Shown here in pieces: positions 61,275 through 64,000 of a stretch of 64,000 bases of DNA; positions within the stretch are counted from its first letter, which is position 1; every line of letters begins with the position of its first letter. The position numbers and the translations under genes are program-made. Source of the stretch: Pseudidiomarina insulisalsae (GTDB lineage Bacteria > Pseudomonadota > Gammaproteobacteria > Enterobacterales > Alteromonadaceae); contig NZ_PIPY01000006.1 in assembly GCF_003987065.1 (NCBI RefSeq), forward strand, positions 62,001-126,000. The letters are read 5' to 3'. The notes beneath the pieces are model-generated. The model saw only the letters and a program-made list of their open reading frames with translations, made no database searches and was not told where the DNA came from.

Positions 61275-61383
61275 TTTAGGAATTCATCGTAAAAAACCTC
61301 TTGGTCAGACTTGTGTTTGTTTAGAGGTGTTGGCACTATTTACACCTATCTAATCAAAAAATAACAACTTCAGCAGGTGTGGA

Positions 61384-61689
61384 ATGTCGGTAGTCCGTCA
61401 CTTATCAAGCGATGGTAAAGAGCTAACAATTGCAATTCACGGTAAGTTCGACTTCGGGATTGTGCAGGAATTCCGCCGTGCGTACAGTTCTCTGGGTGAC
61501 CAAAAGCCCACTGTCTATGTCGATCTCAGGCAAACAGAGTACCTCGACAGCTCCGCTCTCGGAATGTTACTGAATATGCGTAAGGCCATCAGTGATCATG
61601 TGAAAGGAATTCATATCATTAACTGCAGTGCCGAAGTCAGTAATATTTTAGATATTTCGCGTTTCGATAAGCTCTTTGTTATCGAGTAA
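61384..61689 (+). CDS. STAS-domain anti-sigma factor antagonist
   Basis: A 101-aa single-domain STAS protein of the SpoIIAA/RsbV type. The conserved stretch is YVDLRQTEYLDSSALGMLLN, in which one of the serines after Asp is the expected phosphorylation site. In partner-switching systems the unphosphorylated form binds and removes an anti-sigma factor or anti-anti-regulator. The PP2C/HATPase gene follows after 22 nt, so the two are a phosphatase/substrate pair. The upstream region 61275-61383 contains a 6-bp inverted repeat (AGGTGT/ACACCT, 61325-61347). Confidence 0.9.
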   Translation: MSVVRHLSSDGKELTIAIHGKFDFGIVQEFRRAYSSLGDQKPTVYVDLRQTEYLDSSALGMLLNMRKAISDHVKGIHIINCSAEVSNILDISRFDKLFVIE

Positions 61690-61711
61690 ATGCGACGCGA
61701 ATATAACAGCT

Positions 61712-63379
61712 ATGCTTCAGCCATCTCCGCCTCTCGTTATCGATATCTATCATGACGGTTCAGCTTTTGCAGAGGAAGTTATCGGCGATCTGCAGCATTT
61801 AAAGCTGGCCAAAAGACTACGCCTTAAAGCTTTCCGGGATTGGCGCCCGGACGCGCTGTTGCCGCATCCAACCTTGTTAGTGCTCGCTGATTTTGCTGCG
61901 CAATTAGAGCAGCCGCTGTGCTGTACTGAGCAACTGCTGATTTTACCTTTCCAGCTCGACGCAAAAAAACTGCTGCTATGGCCCGGCGATAGCCTGGTTT
62001 GGCCGCTAAGCGTGCCTTTGTTGTCCAAACAGATACAGTTACTGGTGCAACGTTTTCAGTGCGCGCATCAACTCAGATCCATGCAAGAGAGTCTGGCGTG
62101 GCATGCGCGTCAGGTGGAACGCGAATACGAGTTAGTCGAGAATATTTTTCAGAATGCGCTCAGTCGCAATTTTACCGATTACCCGCATATCCGAACCTTG
62201 TTGGCGCCGGCTGCGAAGTTCAATGGTGATCTGTGCCTCGTCGCGCCAGGACCAACCGGCAGCCTGTATGTAATGATGGCAGACTTCACCGGTCACGGAC
62301 TGGCGCCGGCAACCGGCGCTTTGCCACTCTCCCAGGCATTTTTTGCCATGGCTGATCGTAGCGTCTCAGTGGCCGAGATGGTAACTGAATTTAATTACCG
62401 CCTGCACCGGCTACTGCCAAATGAAATGTTCTGTGCGTGTTTTTTGTTAGAACTGGCGGCAAACGGGGAGCGTCTGACCTACTGGAATGGCGGCATGCCA
62501 CCAGCGCTGGTTTATGATGACCAAGGGGCAATCAAACACCGCCTCAAGGCACAACATGTGGCGCTGGGTGTATTACCGACCGAAGAGTTTGACGCCCAGG
62601 TATCCAGTATCCGTACCAGTGCCAGTGATCGTGTCGCCATCTATACCGATGGGGTGATTGAAATGTTAAGTCAGCGCCATGAGTTTCTCGGGCTGAAAAG
62701 TCTTGAATGTTATTTACAGGCTTATCCGCAGTTGCGCGATTTCGATCGTCTGATTCATAAGCTGGAGCATTTTCGTGGCGATGAGCCCCTGCACGACGAT
62801 ATGTCGTTGGCAATTTTAGCGTGTTGTCCTACTGGTCTTGCGCCGGCCAGGGCAGAGAGCGAGGCTCGCGCCTTACCGTTTAGCTTTATCACTGAGCTTA
62901 ACGCGGATGATTTGCGCCAGGTTGATGTAGTTAGCGCAATATTGGGTATTATCGGTCATCTACCGAACCTGCGATACCATCGTACCACCTTGTACCTGCT
63001 ATTGGCCGAGGTCTTCAATAACGCGCTGGAGCACAGTTTGCTGGGGCTTGACTCCCGGATTAAGGATGAACCTGAAGGTTTCACGTATTATTATCAGTTG
63101 CGCGCCGAGCGGCTGCAACAACTCAGTAAAGGAATGATCAGGGTCGAGGTGAGTTACCAGCCACGCTCGGCGCATATCTACTTTACTCTCAGCCACAACG
63201 GCACGCGCTGGCAGCCGCAAAGCCAGGCTGCGCTTGCCGGCCAGGAACGGTCACATGGGCGTGGGCTTGAGTTACTCAGACACCTGGCGAGCCCGCTGAT
63301 CTGGCATGAAGATGGTCGCACTGTCGAGTTCGGCTACTATCTGACGCCGACCAGAAGCACTGCCTCAACCACCGGCTAG
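61712..63379 (+). CDS. PP2C-type phosphatase with HATPase domain (partner-switching regulator)
   Basis: A 555-aa cytoplasmic protein. The first 110 residues (PLVIDIYHDGSAFAEEVIGD onward) look like a receiver-type alpha/beta fold, but no clear phosphoacceptor set is seen. A helical linker follows, then a SpoIIE/RsbU-like PP2C domain with Asp173 (FNGDLCLVAPG), Asp191 (MADFTGHGLAP), YTDGVIEM and HDDMSLAIL. A C-terminal GHKL ATPase domain has LLAEVFNNALEHS and GRGLELL. Phosphatase and kinase in one chain recall CrsR of Shewanella, which acts on the STAS protein CrsA to control sigma-S. The ATG at 61712 lacks a good ribosome site; a TTG at 61676 is open. Confidence 0.85.
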   Translation: MLQPSPPLVIDIYHDGSAFAEEVIGDLQHLKLAKRLRLKAFRDWRPDALLPHPTLLVLADFAAQLEQPLCCTEQLLILPFQLDAKKLLLWPGDSLVWPLSVPLLSKQIQLLVQRFQCAHQLRSMQESLAWHARQVEREYELVENIFQNALSRNFTDYPHIRTLLAPAAKFNGDLCLVAPGPTGSLYVMMADFTGHGLAPATGALPLSQAFFAMADRSVSVAEMVTEFNYRLHRLLPNEMFCACFLLELAANGERLTYWNGGMPPALVYDDQGAIKHRLKAQHVALGVLPTEEFDAQVSSIRTSASDRVAIYTDGVIEMLSQRHEFLGLKSLECYLQAYPQLRDFDRLIHKLEHFRGDEPLHDDMSLAILACCPTGLAPARAESEARALPFSFITELNADDLRQVDVVSAILGIIGHLPNLRYHRTTLYLLLAEVFNNALEHSLLGLDSRIKDEPEGFTYYYQLRAERLQQLSKGMIRVEVSYQPRSAHIYFTLSHNGTRWQPQSQAALAGQERSHGRGLELLRHLASPLIWHEDGRTVEFGYYLTPTRSTASTTG

Positions 63380-63700
63380 TTTTACGGTGAATCCTTGTTG
63401 CTGCAGATACGCCATGGCTGATTCGCGCTGATCGCCTTGCAGCTCAATCGTACTGTTCTTCACGCTCCCGCCGACGCCGCATTGTTTGCGCAACGCTTTG
63501 GCATAACGATTTAACAGCTCGGCATCATCGGGCAAATCAAGAATCACCGTGACACCTTTGCCTTTGCGACCTTTGGTTTGTCGTTGAATACGCACAGTCT
63601 GTGAGGTGTCGGGTTCAGCAGGGGTATCTGCTGGTGTTGGCTCAGCAGTTTCCGATGGGCGAAAGCCTAAATTTTTAAGTTGATCAGATAGACTTGACAC
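63365..63700 (-). CDS. yciH: YciH, SUI1/eIF1-like translation factor homologue
   Basis: A 111-aa SUI1-domain protein, similar to E. coli YciH. The conserved segment is VRIQRQTKGRKGKGVTVILD, with LRKQCGVGGSVKNSTIELQG and the ending QQGFTVKLAGG. It resembles eukaryotic eIF1 and may influence translation initiation fidelity; the bacterial role is not firm. The first 35 residues are a variable Pro/Thr-rich stretch. The GTG at 63700 has GAGG 5 nt upstream and is preferred to the GTG at 63706. It overlaps the convergent PP2C gene by 15 nt. Confidence 0.92.
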   Translation of the reverse strand: MSSLSDQLKNLGFRPSETAEPTPADTPAEPDTSQTVRIQRQTKGRKGKGVTVILDLPDDAELLNRYAKALRKQCGVGGSVKNSTIELQGDQRESAMAYLQQQGFTVKLAGG

Positions 63701-63720
63701 GAGCACCTCATATTTTAAGC

Positions 63721-63748
63721 TTGGAATAAATAACCAACGTGTTATATA
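63721..63748 (+). promoter_or_regulatory. sigma-70 promoter candidate for cysB
   Basis: TTGGAA (63721-63726) and TATATA (63743-63748) with a 16-bp spacer in the yciH/cysB divergent gap. The start would lie near 63755, leaving a leader of about 27 nt. CysB often represses its own promoter, but I could not mark an operator. Confidence 0.45.
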
Positions 63749-63760
63749 TTTTTAGAATAA

Positions 63761-64000
<240 letters not shown>

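Noticed and set aside
61325-61347. TTGGCAC upstream of the STAS gene as a second sigma-54 promoter
   Set aside because: No TTGC-like -12 element lies at the required distance; the sequence is inside a short inverted repeat.

Overview
The window is a stretch of ordinary gammaproteobacterial chromosome, densely packed with housekeeping genes and roughly 50% GC by eye. Gene order and protein sequences (valS-holC-pepA, lptFG, rnr-rlmB, rpsF-priB-rpsR-rplI, dnaB, zur/dusA, scpAB-rluB, recX-alaS-csrA, oadGAB, gshA, corB-ypjD facing ffh-rpsP-rimM-trmD-rplS, tyrA, cysB) fit a marine member of the Alteromonadales. A Na+-pumping oxaloacetate decarboxylase, a BCCT transporter and several exported peptidase/amidohydrolase genes make the Idiomarina/Pseudidiomarina group a reasonable guess, but the genus is inference. 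I see no prophage, transposase, CRISPR array or plasmid gene.

Layout. 1-5.3 kb: the 5' part of valS, then holC and pepA (minus strand), divergent from lptF-lptG (LPS export), then an RDD membrane protein. 5.4-10.9 kb: tRNA-Leu, rnr-rlmB, an unrecognised membrane-anchored protein, and rpsF-priB-rpsR-rplI. 10.9-14.5 kb: an ECF sigma factor, a membrane partner and an exported SGD-repeat protein, followed by dnaB. 14.5-19.6 kb: zur, an amidase, dusA, a possible sigma-54-driven pair of small envelope genes, and an M19 dipeptidase. 19.7-25 kb: an S10 ribosomal operon (rpsJ to rpsQ) with a structured leader. It is closed by a terminator and is not followed by rplN. 25-30.5 kb: a BCCT transporter, an outer-membrane porin and fadH.

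30.5-40.1 kb: rnm-yciO-scpA-scpB-rluB and an agmatine-deiminase-like gene, a SIMPL lipoprotein, recX-alaS-csrA, then tRNA-Ser and two identical tRNA-Arg genes. 40.2-43.5 kb: oadG-oadA-oadB. 43.5-48 kb: a soluble hybrid histidine kinase with two receivers and an Hpt domain plus a small membrane protein, gshA, and a lytic-transglycosylase-like lipoprotein. 48-53.9 kb: corB, ypjD, and ffh-rpsP-rimM-trmD-rplS. 53.9-56.7 kb: tyrA, a lone receiver protein, and a cytochrome b561 / cytochrome c' pair. 56.8-61.3 kb: two exported amidohydrolases with three amidohydrolase-like domains, only one of which has visible metal ligands. 61.3-64 kb: a STAS / PP2C-HATPase partner-switching pair, yciH, and the start of cysB.

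The parts most worth a second look are the small-gene operon behind a sigma-54-like promoter in the place where other gammaproteobacteria carry pspG, the partner-switching pair, the sigma/anti-sigma/SGD-repeat operon, the amidohydrolase pair, the separation of the S10 operon from its usual neighbours, and a dispersed repeat whose two copies lie about 36 kb apart. None of these is a proven new system. All calls rest on reading the sequence and on remembered family features; no database search was run.
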